Assembly (NCBI GenBank): GCA_001599715.1
Contig: BCHU01000009.1
Location: 372,001 to 436,000 of the forward strand
Source of the DNA: Phaeotremella fagi
Lineage: Eukaryota > Basidiomycota > Tremellomycetes > Tremellales > Phaeotremellaceae
DNA: 64,000 nt
Direction: 5' to 3'
Positions 46,722 through 56,318 of this stretch are shown one piece after another (within the stretch, counting starts at the first letter, position 1; each line of letters begins with the position of its first letter). Made by a program: the position numbers and the translations under genes. The notes under the pieces were generated by a model. That model was not told where the DNA came from. It saw only the letters and a list, made by a program, of their open reading frames with translations, and ran no database searches.

Positions 46722-48128
46722 TCAAACTTCTCCAGCTCTCTCAGTCGAACGATTAGGGTTACCACTACCAGTTAAATGGGCGGTTACACCGTTGTTCCTT
46801 GCTCTTTCCCAAGCGTCATCTTCTTCACGATTCGGAATGGGACCGGAAGGAGGTGGGGGTGGACCAGAAGGAGGAGCGTAAGGGACTTCGTTGACACCTG
46901 CCGAAGCCCATTCCGCATCAGGATGGTAATCACCCTTTTCGAATCCTGATTCTTCTCTTTGAACACCGGCTGGTTGTGGTGGTCCAGGATAGGGGGGGAC
47001 CATCCATGCCTGTTGACTTCCTGGTGCTCCTTGGGGATAGTAGGAGCCAGGGGGTGGGGGTTGCATTTGATAGGATTGGAGTTGACCTAGTGTTTGTCTT
47101 TGACGGACTAGGGATGGGTCGACTAGTTGTCTGTAGTAGGCCATTGCGATTGCGGCGAAAACGATCTGGTTAGATGTAAGTATGGTTCTTGTGATGGAGG
47201 GTGTACGCACGGAAGCAACCAAAGTTACAATTAACCATGCAACATCTGTCCAAATTCCTTGATACCACCCGTTGTTACAGACTATAAGGCTTTAGCTTTT
47301 GGTTGAGAGATAGGATGATTGAACGTACTGGTAGTTGCTTGAGTGTTTGAAATCTGGGTTTGGCCACCGTTACCCTGTAGTGATATCAGTACCTATCTGT
47401 TGTCACAAGAAAGTTAAACTCACATCACCAACAGTTAGTTGAACAGTGTTACTAATACACTGGTTGATGATATCACTCTATCCAGGTCAGTTTTATCCCA
47501 AATGACGAAAACTCACTTTAAGAGTAAAATGAAGAATCAAAACCATAAGTTGACTGGCGAGAGCGATAGCGACACCAATAGGAGCGATGATATTCAGGAC
47601 GCTTCCTAATTTCAGGTTTGACTACCTAATGTCAATACAACTCGGACGGTTGTGAGTATGAACGACATACCATGCAAGCGACTACGAAACCGAAGAATTC
47701 TATACCGCCAACGACGAAGAATAGGATACCAAGGATTAAATCGAATTGCTGTTTGGTAGATGATTCTAAGAAGTACAACGAATCAGGATCAATGGGATTG
47801 ATTGATCAAATGGATGGGACTTACCATTCATGTTTCCTCTTGCCTTGATAGCTTGAACACCTTCTGCGATAGCCCAGATGAAACCGAGAAGGGATGAGAA
47901 GACGAGAATCGGTCTTTTGGAGTCGTTAGTTACGTTGTTGAAGATATTTTAGTCTCGACATACCGTAGGGAATAGGGATACACTCTTTGCATCTGTTGAC
48001 GAATTAGTTCCACGATCAGATAGATATGAATCGAGACTTACAACAGCGGCATAACGAGGTGGCGGACCTGTGAATTGAGCGTTGGTGTTGAAAGGATAAA
48101 TCGACGATGGGGGTGGTGGTGGTGCCAT
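46722..48128 (-). CDS. Four-pass membrane protein, Pro-rich tail
   Basis: Begins MAPPPPPPSSIYPFNTNAQF at 48128, then MQRVYPYSLRPILVFSSLLG and four hydrophobic segments: PILVFSSLLGFIWAIAEGV, LILGILFFVVGGIEFFGFVV, VLNIIAPIGVAIALASQLMV and TDVAWLIVTLVASIVFAAIA. Then a tail with QTLGQLQSYQMQPPPPGSYY, many PPP and ending GSGNPNRSTERAGEV. Seven or eight introns. Four spans with a PxY/Pro-rich cytoplasmic tail recall basidiomycete MARVEL/tetraspan-like proteins, but no family could be fixed. An NxT sequon lies between spans 3 and 4, which suggests a lumenal or extracellular loop. Confidence 0.65.
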
Positions 48129-48991
48129 TGTTATGATTGTAGAAAAAGAATATCAATCAATGATAAGTGAAAATTGGATGGTGTGGAATGAGGCGATGCA
48201 ATGGATGACAATAAAGGGGGAGAGATAACGAGCAAGTCAGTGATTGTTTACAACAGATTTGAGTTTATCGTTCGATTGGAAAGGTATGGATGTTGATGAT
48301 AACAATAAGAGATCGTGAGAAAGTTTCAGTAGCAGTGGTTGGATACTGAAAGTAGGATTTCCGCAATCGTTGTCAAGTAACTACACTAGTGCATTACATG
48401 ACATGGCATGTGGAAATGATGAAACTCCATTGTCACCGAGGTTGAAAGGATGAAATGACGATTGAGGGAGGGAAATATGACTCACCACTTGGCGGTGCTA
48501 TTCTCGTTGACATTTTCTTTTGATGGTGACTACTTGTGATGTAAACTGCGAAGAGGAAGATCTACGCCAAGCCCTTTTTTTTCTTGCCTTGAGAAATTCT
48601 CCGTCTCCTTATTTGAAAATTGCCTAGTCAGTCTGATAACTGAGTGTTGTAAGCTTATCCACTGTATCGCCTGATGGTTGAATAGTATAGTTGAGATACG
48701 AGTATTTGAGATGAATCGATGAATTCAAGTAAGAACGTGATTGAATTAATGTTGCAAGGTGGAGTTGTTCTTCTTCCGAGTGATTGTACTACTTACTTTT
48801 ACAGCTTCACTCTTTATGCTTGGCCAGAACTGTAGGGCGCAGACCGTCTCTTTCAGGGTAAACATTCAGGGGCGCAGTAAGCGTAGTTCAGGCACTTGTC
48901 ATACAGAGCCGGGGAAAAAATGTTGAGAGTGACCTCCACATCTGCATACATCTACAGATACTTACTGTATACTCTCTAAAAGCACAGGAGC
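48129..48991. other. Divergent upstream region, 863 bp
   Basis: Between the four-pass gene and the FAD-oxidoreductase-like gene. A short ATG frame (48486-48513, minus strand, MSTRIAPPS plus one base) followed by a GTGAGT donor resembles the start of a small exon; it does not splice in frame to the four-pass gene by any acceptor I can find. The right part, near 48960, has the leader of the oxidoreductase. Confidence 0.4.
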
Positions 48992-50502
48992 ATGAGAGCA
49001 TACTCACAGCTTAGACAGTTATCTTCTAACTATGTCATAGACCATTTAGTTGTTGGCAATGGGATCATCGGTTTGAGCGTAGCCACTGCACTAGCTAGGC
49101 GAGAAGGTAAGACGACTTATTTGGTTCAAGGGGAGAAGCTGGTAAGACCATAATGATGTTGACCATTTGGATACCTGCTAACCTGTTTAAATAGTCTTCA
49201 TCAACCGCATCGTAGGTCATCGCAAGGGCGATACTTGATATTAATATGGATTTAGGAAATGGAAAGGTGATATTGTTGAATCCGGTTAGTCAAATCAGAT
49301 CTAAAATTTCCCAATGAATATCTAACGATCGAACGAAGGGATATAGTTAGTCACCCAAAAAAACAATCAATATTGACCCTTCAGCCAACCACTGAACACC
49401 CTTTCTTCCCGAGTAACGATCCGAGGCAAAAAACTCCTATCAGAACGTTGTAAATCCCACGACATACCATTCAAAAAAACCGAAAGATTAATCCTAGCCA
49501 CGCAAAACTCCCATGTCCCCTTTCTAGATCATCTTCAGACTATCACCACCGATGAATCTTTGATAGATACCACGAAAGAATCGTCCTTGTACGAATCGAA
49601 TTCTTTGATACCAACGTATTTTCTTTCTAGGGAGGACGCGCAGAACTTGGAACCTGATCTTGGTGAGGGTGTTATTGCTGCTCTGTTAGATCGGGATTGT
49701 GGGGTTTTTGATTCCGACGCTCTGTCGCAGAGTCTGTTGAAGGAATTTGAGAATGAAAAGAGGTTAGGTCAGAATGTTTTGATTGGGGGGATGAAGATTC
49801 TGAGTGTTGACAGTGTAAAGGGAGAAGACTGTTGGACTGTTCAACTTGAATCTATTACAGGAGATGAGAAATTGAAGACGGTGGAGAATGTTATGGCCAA
49901 GGTGGTAGTTGATACGACTGGGGCAGAGACGAGTCTTGAAAAGCGAAATTGTACGTCTCAACAAAGCAATCAATCTCTAATCAGCTATTGTAGTCACTTA
50001 TTTGACGTACGACGGTCCTGGAGTTGAAAATATTTGTAGAATGATATATTCTTTCTCAACAGATGGAGTCGATTTCGACAGTCGTTTGGTAGGTTCACAA
50101 GTTAACAAGCGACAACACAGCTGACGTCCACTAAATCAGAATATCGATCTAGAAGGTAGAATACGATTTGGTCCAATACAAGAATCAAACGATCAAAACA
50201 CCCAAATATCTACCGAAAGGATAAACCAAATCGCCGAACATATCAAGCAATATCTCCCGAATATCGATGCAACCCATCTAAAACGTGAAACCTGCATGAA
50301 TGTCGGTATCGATTCTGAGATTTTCATCCAACCTCATCCTGAGAACTCGGAGGATAAAGTTTATCTGCAAGTTGGTGGGACTGTCTCTAGTGCTTTAGGT
50401 GTTGGAGAGGAGGTACTGAGGATTTTGGAGGATCGGGGGGAGTTGGGGAGACGAGGTGAGGTGGGTTGGTTGGAGAGGATGAGTAAAGGGTGGGAGAGGT
50501 GA
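48992..50502 (+). CDS. L-2-hydroxyglutarate-dehydrogenase-like FAD oxidoreductase, damaged or unusual
   Basis: Starts MRAYSQLRQLSSNYVIDHLV with a Rossmann FAD motif VVGNGIIGLSVATALARREG, as in the small L2HGDH/DAO oxidoreductases. A later part reads RVTIRGKKLLSERCKSHDIP, EPDLGEGVIAALLDRDCGVF followed by DSDALSQSL, GVDFDSRLNIDLEGRIRFGP and VYLQVGGTVSSALGVGEEVL; these fit the family in order (GK..L...C..H.IP; L....G..D...L; RT.DG...FGP). The segment between LVQGEKL and RVTIRG is problematic: using the branch-site-linked acceptor at 49194 gives SSSTAS and then TAG at 49213-49215, followed by VIARAI, which is where the family has SEVIHAGI. A second stop TGA lies at 49374-49376. A clean frame exists only if 49212-49384 is removed as a 173-nt intron, which loses the conserved segment. 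It is a degrading paralog or an unusual splice form. Confidence 0.55.
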
Positions 50503-50663
50503 TGTTGGACAAGGACGTGTCATACGTTACACTACATGCCTCCCAACTTAGAGGCAAAGGATCAATCAAAGGATCAGCATCGGTATATCGCATGCACACA
50601 TTCATTCATCGGCTTAAAAACACAAGACTACAAGACTTCTTTCTGATTATGATAGACTGACTA

Positions 50664-51164
50664 TCAAATCTTCTTCTTTTTCAAAAAGCTCCATTCCCCT
50701 TCGGATTCGGCGACTTCTTCCTCTTCCTCTTCCTCGAATTCTTGTATGAAGTCATAAGTTGAGTCGACCTCTTCTTCTTCCTCAACAAGAGTGAAAGTAC
50801 CTGAAATCAAACAACCATACAATGACATCTCTGCTTCACTAACACCATGACCATGATCGATCAACCATCTCTCTATTTCGTCCTTAGCCACAGTAATCTT
50901 CAAATCTTGACTGCTAAAGACAAACGGTCTATCTCTCTGACCTCTATCTCCCCAACGACTGATGGTACAGCGACCCTCTCCCTTAGCTTGACAAATGCCA
51001 TTTGGTTTGAAACATTCTACGAGTTCTGACTTGATTGGTGAATCGGAGGTTGATTTGAAACCGTGCTTGCTAGGTGTAATTTTGGCATTCCAGTAATGAG
51101 CACCCCAATCACCTGTTACGCTTGCAAGTAGTGAACCTTGACATGATTTATCGTTCTCTGGCAT
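50664..51164 (-). CDS. Tandem small orphan protein, copy 1
   Basis: One frame, 166 aa, MPENDKSCQGSLLASVTGDW to EGEWSFLKKKKI. It shares with the gene at 51491-51913 the order SCQGSLL, then W, GFKS/A, ISRWG/IGRWG, VTGYDE-like / SLYGCLISGTFTLV. The last ~50 residues are very acidic (EEEEEVDSTYDFIQEFEEEEEEEV) then lysine-rich. A TATATAAA box on the minus strand (about 51189-51196) is 25 nt before the ATG. Function unknown; family not recognised. Confidence 0.6.
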   Translation of the reverse strand: MPENDKSCQGSLLASVTGDWGAHYWNAKITPSKHGFKSTSDSPIKSELVECFKPNGICQAKGEGRCTISRWGDRGQRDRPFVFSSQDLKITVAKDEIERWLIDHGHGVSEAEMSLYGCLISGTFTLVEEEEEVDSTYDFIQEFEEEEEEEVAESEGEWSFLKKKKI

Positions 51165-51490
51165 GTTTGAAGATATCTTCGTCTATTGTTTATATATCAA
51201 TTAGATGGAAAAAGTGATAAAGAATTGGAAGGAAAATGAAATGTGAAAAAAGGAAATCGAATGCCTAAAAAGCAGTTGTGATAGCCTTCTTATTACTCCA
51301 CAAGACTTGTCAGAAGTCTTAGAAATCCTTTGATAGGGGATATGACGCTTGCTTTGAAAGTGAAACCTCCAGGATAAGGCTAATAAAGGATCACAGTTGG
51401 TTTCATTTATTTCATCGGCATAATAATCATACTAAAAGACCAAGACTTCCTTTCTGCATTTTTCACGCCACCCCTCCCCCCCCAGTATAT
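51165..51490. other. Intergenic, 326 bp
   Basis: Promoter of the first small orphan gene (TATA at 51189-51196) and 3' side of the second. No gene. Confidence 0.45.
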
Positions 51491-51913
51491 TCACTTATCA
51501 ACAAGATAAAAAGTACCTGAGATCAAATGATCAAACCCCGCGATGCTACGCTCATCGTAACCCGTAACTCCCTGCTTATCCAACCAAGCCTTTCGTTGTT
51601 CGGGATTAATCGAAGTGACCTTTATATAAGGACAAGTACAGACTGTTTTGCGGAAGGAGTTCACTCCCCAACGCCCAATGGTACAGATTGCATCTCTGTC
51701 ATCTCTTTCACCCGTATACCAACCAGAGGATGTGAAAAGATTTTCGAGGTTTGACTTGACGGTGTTGTTTGAACTAGCATTTGGGGCCGCTTTGAAACCA
51801 CTTGAATGAGATTCGAAGCCAAAAGTACGTTTTTCTTCCCAATTATCTGTTGTGATTCGAATAAGGAGTGAGCCTTGACATGAGTCTTCGGTGCCATCCA
51901 TGATTACGGACAT
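51491..51913 (-). CDS. Tandem small orphan protein, copy 2
   Basis: One frame, 140 aa, from ATG 51911-51913 (MSVIMDGTEDSCQGSLLIR) to LISGTFYLVDK. A second ATG 12 nt in (MDGTEDS) could be the real start. Common to both copies: SCQGSLL-x2-(I/V)T-x-D(N)W, GFK, (I)SRWG/(I)GRWG, SGTF-x-LV. It lacks the acidic tail of copy 1. A TATAAA (51946-51951, minus) lies about 33 nt upstream, in the same relation as for copy 1, so the duplication probably included the promoter. No family assigned. Confidence 0.6.
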   Translation of the reverse strand: MSVIMDGTEDSCQGSLLIRITTDNWEEKRTFGFESHSSGFKAAPNASSNNTVKSNLENLFTSSGWYTGERDDRDAICTIGRWGVNSFRKTVCTCPYIKVTSINPEQRKAWLDKQGVTGYDERSIAGFDHLISGTFYLVDK

Positions 51914-52725
51914 GTTTGGGTTTGGAACGAACAGTAAATCGATTGTTTATAATTGGTTGGACCAAAAGTGAGAAGTTGAAATTGGAAGACGAAATTGCGA
52001 AAGATTGTTAACTATAGACAGTGCATAGTACGAATACCAACCACGAGAAGACTATCTGATATCCTTTCATGACGACATGCGGCATTTATTTGCATTTGAG
52101 ACAAAAGGAAAATAGATCAATAGGAAGGTATCTGTCAGTGCAAACGCCAAGGAACTTGTTGTTGGTTGTCGAATGGAATTTGCAGACCGGATTTGGGTTG
52201 TTGGTATGATTTCTCTCTTCATCGTCATGATGACGTTGAGGAGGCATGGTCGATAACTAATACAGTGAGTTGGAGGTATCTTTATGAATCTTAGGATTAA
52301 CTTGATGTTGGTTGTATTTGTTCGAAATGTTTTGATCGATGGATCTTTGTGTGGCGCAAAATCCCGAAACACGCCTTTTGAGTAGTTCGTAGCTTTCACT
52401 TACCTTGACAGATGATCATGAAGATTTTGGCTTTGGTATCGGTCTTTCAAGTGACTTATTGCACTATATAGATATCAATCTGGGGTGTTGGATCACAAAT
52501 GAAAAGGTTTACCATACTTGAGCGAGAGCCGGAAACTACTGTGCGGTTCATTTCGTAACCAATCAAACTGCCACAGTCAGAATCACGAATTCAGAGTCAA
52601 TGTACGTACAAACTGAAAGCGAAGTAGACACTTGTTTGTAAACGTGATTAGAAACAGGCTACCGAGTCTGCATACTGCACTATCTACATACAGTACAAAC
52701 TTATCACAACCTGAACATCGTCCTA
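51914..52725. other. Intergenic, 812 bp
   Basis: Between the small orphan pair and the ubiquitin-like fusion gene A. The minus frame at 52067-52399 lacks support and no homology is visible to the neighbours. Possibly a remnant, but I see no repeat or terminal inverted repeats. Confidence 0.4.
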
Positions 52726-54436
52726 CTAGCCCTTGATCTCCATCCCTCCCCACTCGACTACTCTGAAAACCTTCTGATCCATCTGATCCTCAATGGGTGG
52801 AACACCAACGATACTTCTGACTTTCATCAAGTTCTCGTGAATAGTGATAAAGTTGGTTTCATAATATTTCCATTTTGGTAGATCCTCGAGCGGAATACCT
52901 TTGAACAAGAGGAAGATTCTAGTGACGTGTTGTGGTTGAGGGAAGATCTCGAGTGGGCATGCTTTGCTGTACATGTCTTGTGGGAGGAAGCGAAGTGCGA
53001 TATAGTGGTGACGTTGAAGTGAAGGTAGCCAGTATCTGTTGGAATGGTCAGAAAATGCGTACGAAAAGGAGACATACGTGATGAACGAGGTGCGACCTTC
53101 GGTGTGCTAAACAATTCCCTTTCAGCTGAGCTCTTCAACATGTTAGTTGTACTTACGAGACCTAGGTTTTGAAGAGCTCTATCTAAATATGAGGGTGTTT
53201 CATGATATGGTAGAACGATGCCAGTGCTTGAGGTCAAATATTCTGAAGCTTGAGCTGGATGGAAGCAAGTCTGATCGACGGTTTTTGCCTTCAAGATGGT
53301 AGGATTGGTGCTGAATGTAAGGTGTCAGATTACTTGATGTAGGAGCACAATCTCTGAGACTTGGGACCTACTCGGCTACAGCTCAAAATGAGTACGGTTT
53401 GTTCTGAGGGAGTTATCATTGCTCACCTTCCCAGAATAAATATGAAACCTCTAAACCACTCTGCCGATTTTTCAATTTTCCATCAGGAGAAGCGACAATG
53501 TCCCAAGTGACTGTTTCAAATCGTGAAGTTGTAGATGCATTATTTGCCAGTAAAGGTTGGGATGCTGGTAATGATTCGATCAGAGCGGGAGGATAAACTA
53601 CATTAAAAGACCCTGGGGTGAATCAGCATTTTGGTCATTAAACTTCAGAACACTCACATTCATGGCTAAGTGAAAGCTTGACGAGAATTTCGAGTTCACT
53701 TGGTGGGTAAAGATAAATGACAGGTTTACCCCCTCTGAAATTCAAAACTAAAAATATCGTTTGTTCCTTGCATATTTCATAATCCGAGAGCGTACAAGCA
53801 CTAGCCATGTCTCCACTCTCTCCGGAGCGACGTAGTTGACACTGATCTGCTGGTATACCGTCTTTCGCTTGGATCATGTATTTCAACTGATAGATTGTTG
53901 TTGATGGTATGACTTGATATGTTTGAACTTTACCATTAAGTGACTCGACATGTAAGTTGAATGACTTTTTGTTTGCAGGAATTCTGATAACTTCGTCGGA
54001 GACTTTACGTTTTTGCGGAGCAGTAGTCTCGGTACATGATTGAGAGGATGAGGTGGTAGAGGGTACCGTAGTCTTCGAGACCTGAAACGACTCTTTGATA
54101 GATGAGAATTGCAGGTCGTTTGTGAGGAAGAGCGTGTCGATACGGTCTGAGGATGTCGGGCCATGATTCAGCATTCAAACGGTATTCAATCTCTTCGTCA
54201 AACGTCATGAACAGTTGAATTTGGGAAATATCTCTTTCAAGTTCGATAGCGACCAAAAGAATCATTTTCTAAAAGATCCGTTAACTGTGATCAAATGATG
54301 GAGAATTTTATTAACTCACTTCAAAGGTTGAGGGGATGGGAAGCATAAAATGTCGCTTTTCTCGATTGATGGTCTCGAAAGGCCATATTGTCTTCTCATC
54401 GTCAGTGAGTTGAGCATAAGTGATGGACTTTAGCAT
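52726..54436 (-). CDS. Ubiquitin-like / KPVIYLYP-module fusion, copy A
   Basis: About 448 aa in several exons. The order is: N-terminal module (MLKSITYAQLTDDEKTIWPF..., then KMILLVAIELERDI..., SWPDILRPY); a ubiquitin-like domain (residues ~119-198) with KSFNLHVESLNGK, TIYQLKYMIQAKDGIPADQC, TLSDYEICKEQTIFLVL and the end NFRGG at about 194-198; then KPVIYLYPP directly after it; a beta-rich part with WDIVASPDGKL and YLFWE; the 4-nt micro-exon; and LHTEGRTSFITYWLPSLQRH, ending FRVVEWGGMEIKG. The KPVIYLYP, YLFWE and FITYWLP stations are, from memory, those of a bacterial domain found in uncharacterised proteins. To join N-terminal and ubiquitin parts, a weak donor GTCGTT near 54080-54125 must be used or a frameshift accepted. 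Not seen elsewhere by me as a eukaryotic fusion; function unknown. Confidence 0.65.
53372..53375 (-). other. 4-nt micro-exon CCGA of copy A
   Basis: Minus strand reads tgtAG|CCGA|GTAGGT. Exon before ends GAA G (YLFWE + one base), exon after starts C ACC AAT; with CCGA the frame becomes ...WEADTNP. Without it neither acceptor nearby keeps the frame. Confidence 0.55.
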
Positions 54437-54658
54437 GACTATGAGAGAGAATGAAGGTTTTTCTTGTATGTTTTTTTGATGGTTGAGATGCATCATTGAA
54501 ATTGATGCGATTTCGCTTCTCGTTTCAGACTTCAATGTGGCACCAAGACAATTGGCACTCATTCTTACAAGTAACGTCGATGCACTCGCCACAACCCCCA
54601 ACACTACAGTAGGTCTCATTACATACTGTACTTGTACATACAGACTCATCATCGGACA

Positions 54659-56318
54659 CTATTTGACCTCCATACCACCCCACTCAACGACTCGGAAAAC
54701 CTTCTCGTCAGTTTGTTCTTCACGCCCAGGAACACCAACTTGTCCCCTAAGCGCTTCGAAATGAACCCCTCCAAGCTCCTTTCCCTCGGTAAGAGTATAA
54801 CGTTCAAGTTCTTCCTCTGAAATACCCTTAAATAACATGAAGATTCGAGTGACGACTTCTGGTTTGGGAGTGATGTCGAGTGGACAAGCTTTTTCGTAGT
54901 TTTTTTGAGGCAAGAATCGGAGTGCGATATGCTTGTGACGTTGAAGGGACGGAAGCCAGTAACTATATGTTATAGGGTTAGCGTTCGGCTGGTTGAGATT
55001 GGTTTTACTAACGTGATAAATGAGTTTCGCGCTTCGGTATGCTTGATTACAGTCATCAGCTCAATGCATCCAAGCGACTCAAGATACCCACTAGACCAAG
55101 GACGTTTAACGCTTTGTCCAAATATGCAAGGAGATCTTCGAATCTGAGAACAAGACAGTCTTTGACTCCCATATATTGAAGTGGTTGATCGGGACAGAAT
55201 CGGAGCTCATCAACTGTATCTTGCTTTGAAGCAACTTTCGGATGAGTTCTTAACAGTGTCAACAACAAAACGTCGACAGAAGAAGAGCATATGAACTTAC
55301 TCGGCTAAGATTCGTTGCTAATTCAACGAATATTTTGAATTGGTTGTGCGAACGAACTTACCTTCCCAGAATAGATATGAAAGATTCAAACCAGTCTTCA
55401 TGTCTAACAAAGAACCATCCGGTGATGCTTTGACCTTCCAGATGATACTTTCGAGCCGATCGTTCTTATCATCTTCGGGGCGAATTTTGAAAATCTCGGT
55501 TGGTGGATAGATAGCACTGAATGACCCTAACGAATAGCTCCTCAGCTGTCGAACGTCTTGACAAGTTCACTGGTAAACTTACATTATGGAACAAGACCTA
55601 ATTTGACGGAGATGACTTTCTCGGTAGGTGGGTAAAGGTAGATGACTGGTTTTCCACCTCTTAAGGTCACGATCAAGTGGACGATACAATTTGGATACAA
55701 GCCATAATGACTGATTGGATCATCGTCCTTCATTATGACTTTTTCGAATATGAGACGTTGATGTTCTGGAAGAATACCTTCTTTATCCTGAATAAGACTT
55801 TTAAGTCTTAAGACCGTACTATGTGAATCGACAACTAATTCATAAGTCTTTCCAGTAAGTTGTTTGATAGAAATGGAAAACTTTTGGTTGTCATCGTCAG
55901 AGTCAAAAGAAGGATCGAAGCGAACCTTGGCGGAAGTTGTCTTCTTGGTCTTGTGTTGATTCGAACTAACTTCTATTGGGTTTCTGTCGTGCGGGAGTTT
56001 ACACATGTAAAGCTCTAGAATTTCTGGCCATGATTTTTTGTCGATAATGAAAGCCGTACCACACTCGTTAGACATGAAGATAAGAATATCTTCCTTTCGA
56101 GTTTGACAATGAGTAGCGATAAACTCAACCATTTTCTAGAGATATAGTAACATTCAGTGATAGATTCATGTTGGTGTTAAAACCGATTTCATACCACTCA
56201 CCTCGAAAGACAAATCGATAGGTAGCATTACATGAGCGACTTGTTCATCTGTCTTGAAAGTGAATGGCCAGATGATTTTTTTGGTGGATGACAATGAAGA
56301 TGATTGAGATCGAGACAT
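54659..56318 (-). CDS. Ubiquitin-like / KPVIYLYP-module fusion, copy B (in-frame TAA)
   Basis: Tandem paralog of copy A with the same exon layout. Exon 1 (56202-56318, 39 aa) MSRSQSSSLSSTKKIIWPFT...; exon 2 (55583-56135) begins KMVEFIATHCQTRKED, has SWPEILELY, and carries the ubiquitin-like domain (residues ~124-200: KFSISIKQLTGKTYELVVD, LKSLIQDKEGILPEHQRLIF, IVHLIVTLRGG), then KPVIYLYPP at 201. A TAA at 55584-55586 (residue 223) sits one base before the donor, at the place where copy A has GAA. Beyond it the rest is intact: SFSAIYPPTEIFKI, WKVKASPDGSL, YLFWE, micro-exon CCGA, HTEARNSFITYWLPSLQRHK, FRVVEWGGMEVK. A weaker donor (GTCTTG) five residues upstream could bypass the stop. TATATATA at 56358-56366, ~40 nt upstream of the ATG. 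Confidence 0.62.
55299..55302 (-). other. 4-nt micro-exon CCGA of copy B
   Basis: Minus strand reads cttAG|CCGA|GTAAGT, with canonical splice dinucleotides. It joins GAA G to A ACT CAT (acceptor ...gttaag) to give WEAETHP, aligned with WEADTNP of copy A. Confidence 0.6.

Noticed and set aside
48486..48513. Small possible first exon (MSTRIAPPS plus donor) upstream of the four-pass membrane protein
   Set aside because: Its wording resembles the next start (MAPPPPPP), but I found no acceptor that joins it in frame, so it is not used as the gene start; it may be a uORF with a UTR intron.
52067..52399. 110-codon minus-strand frame between the orphan pair and fusion copy A
   Set aside because: No similarity to neighbours, poor codon pattern, no TATA or splice context.
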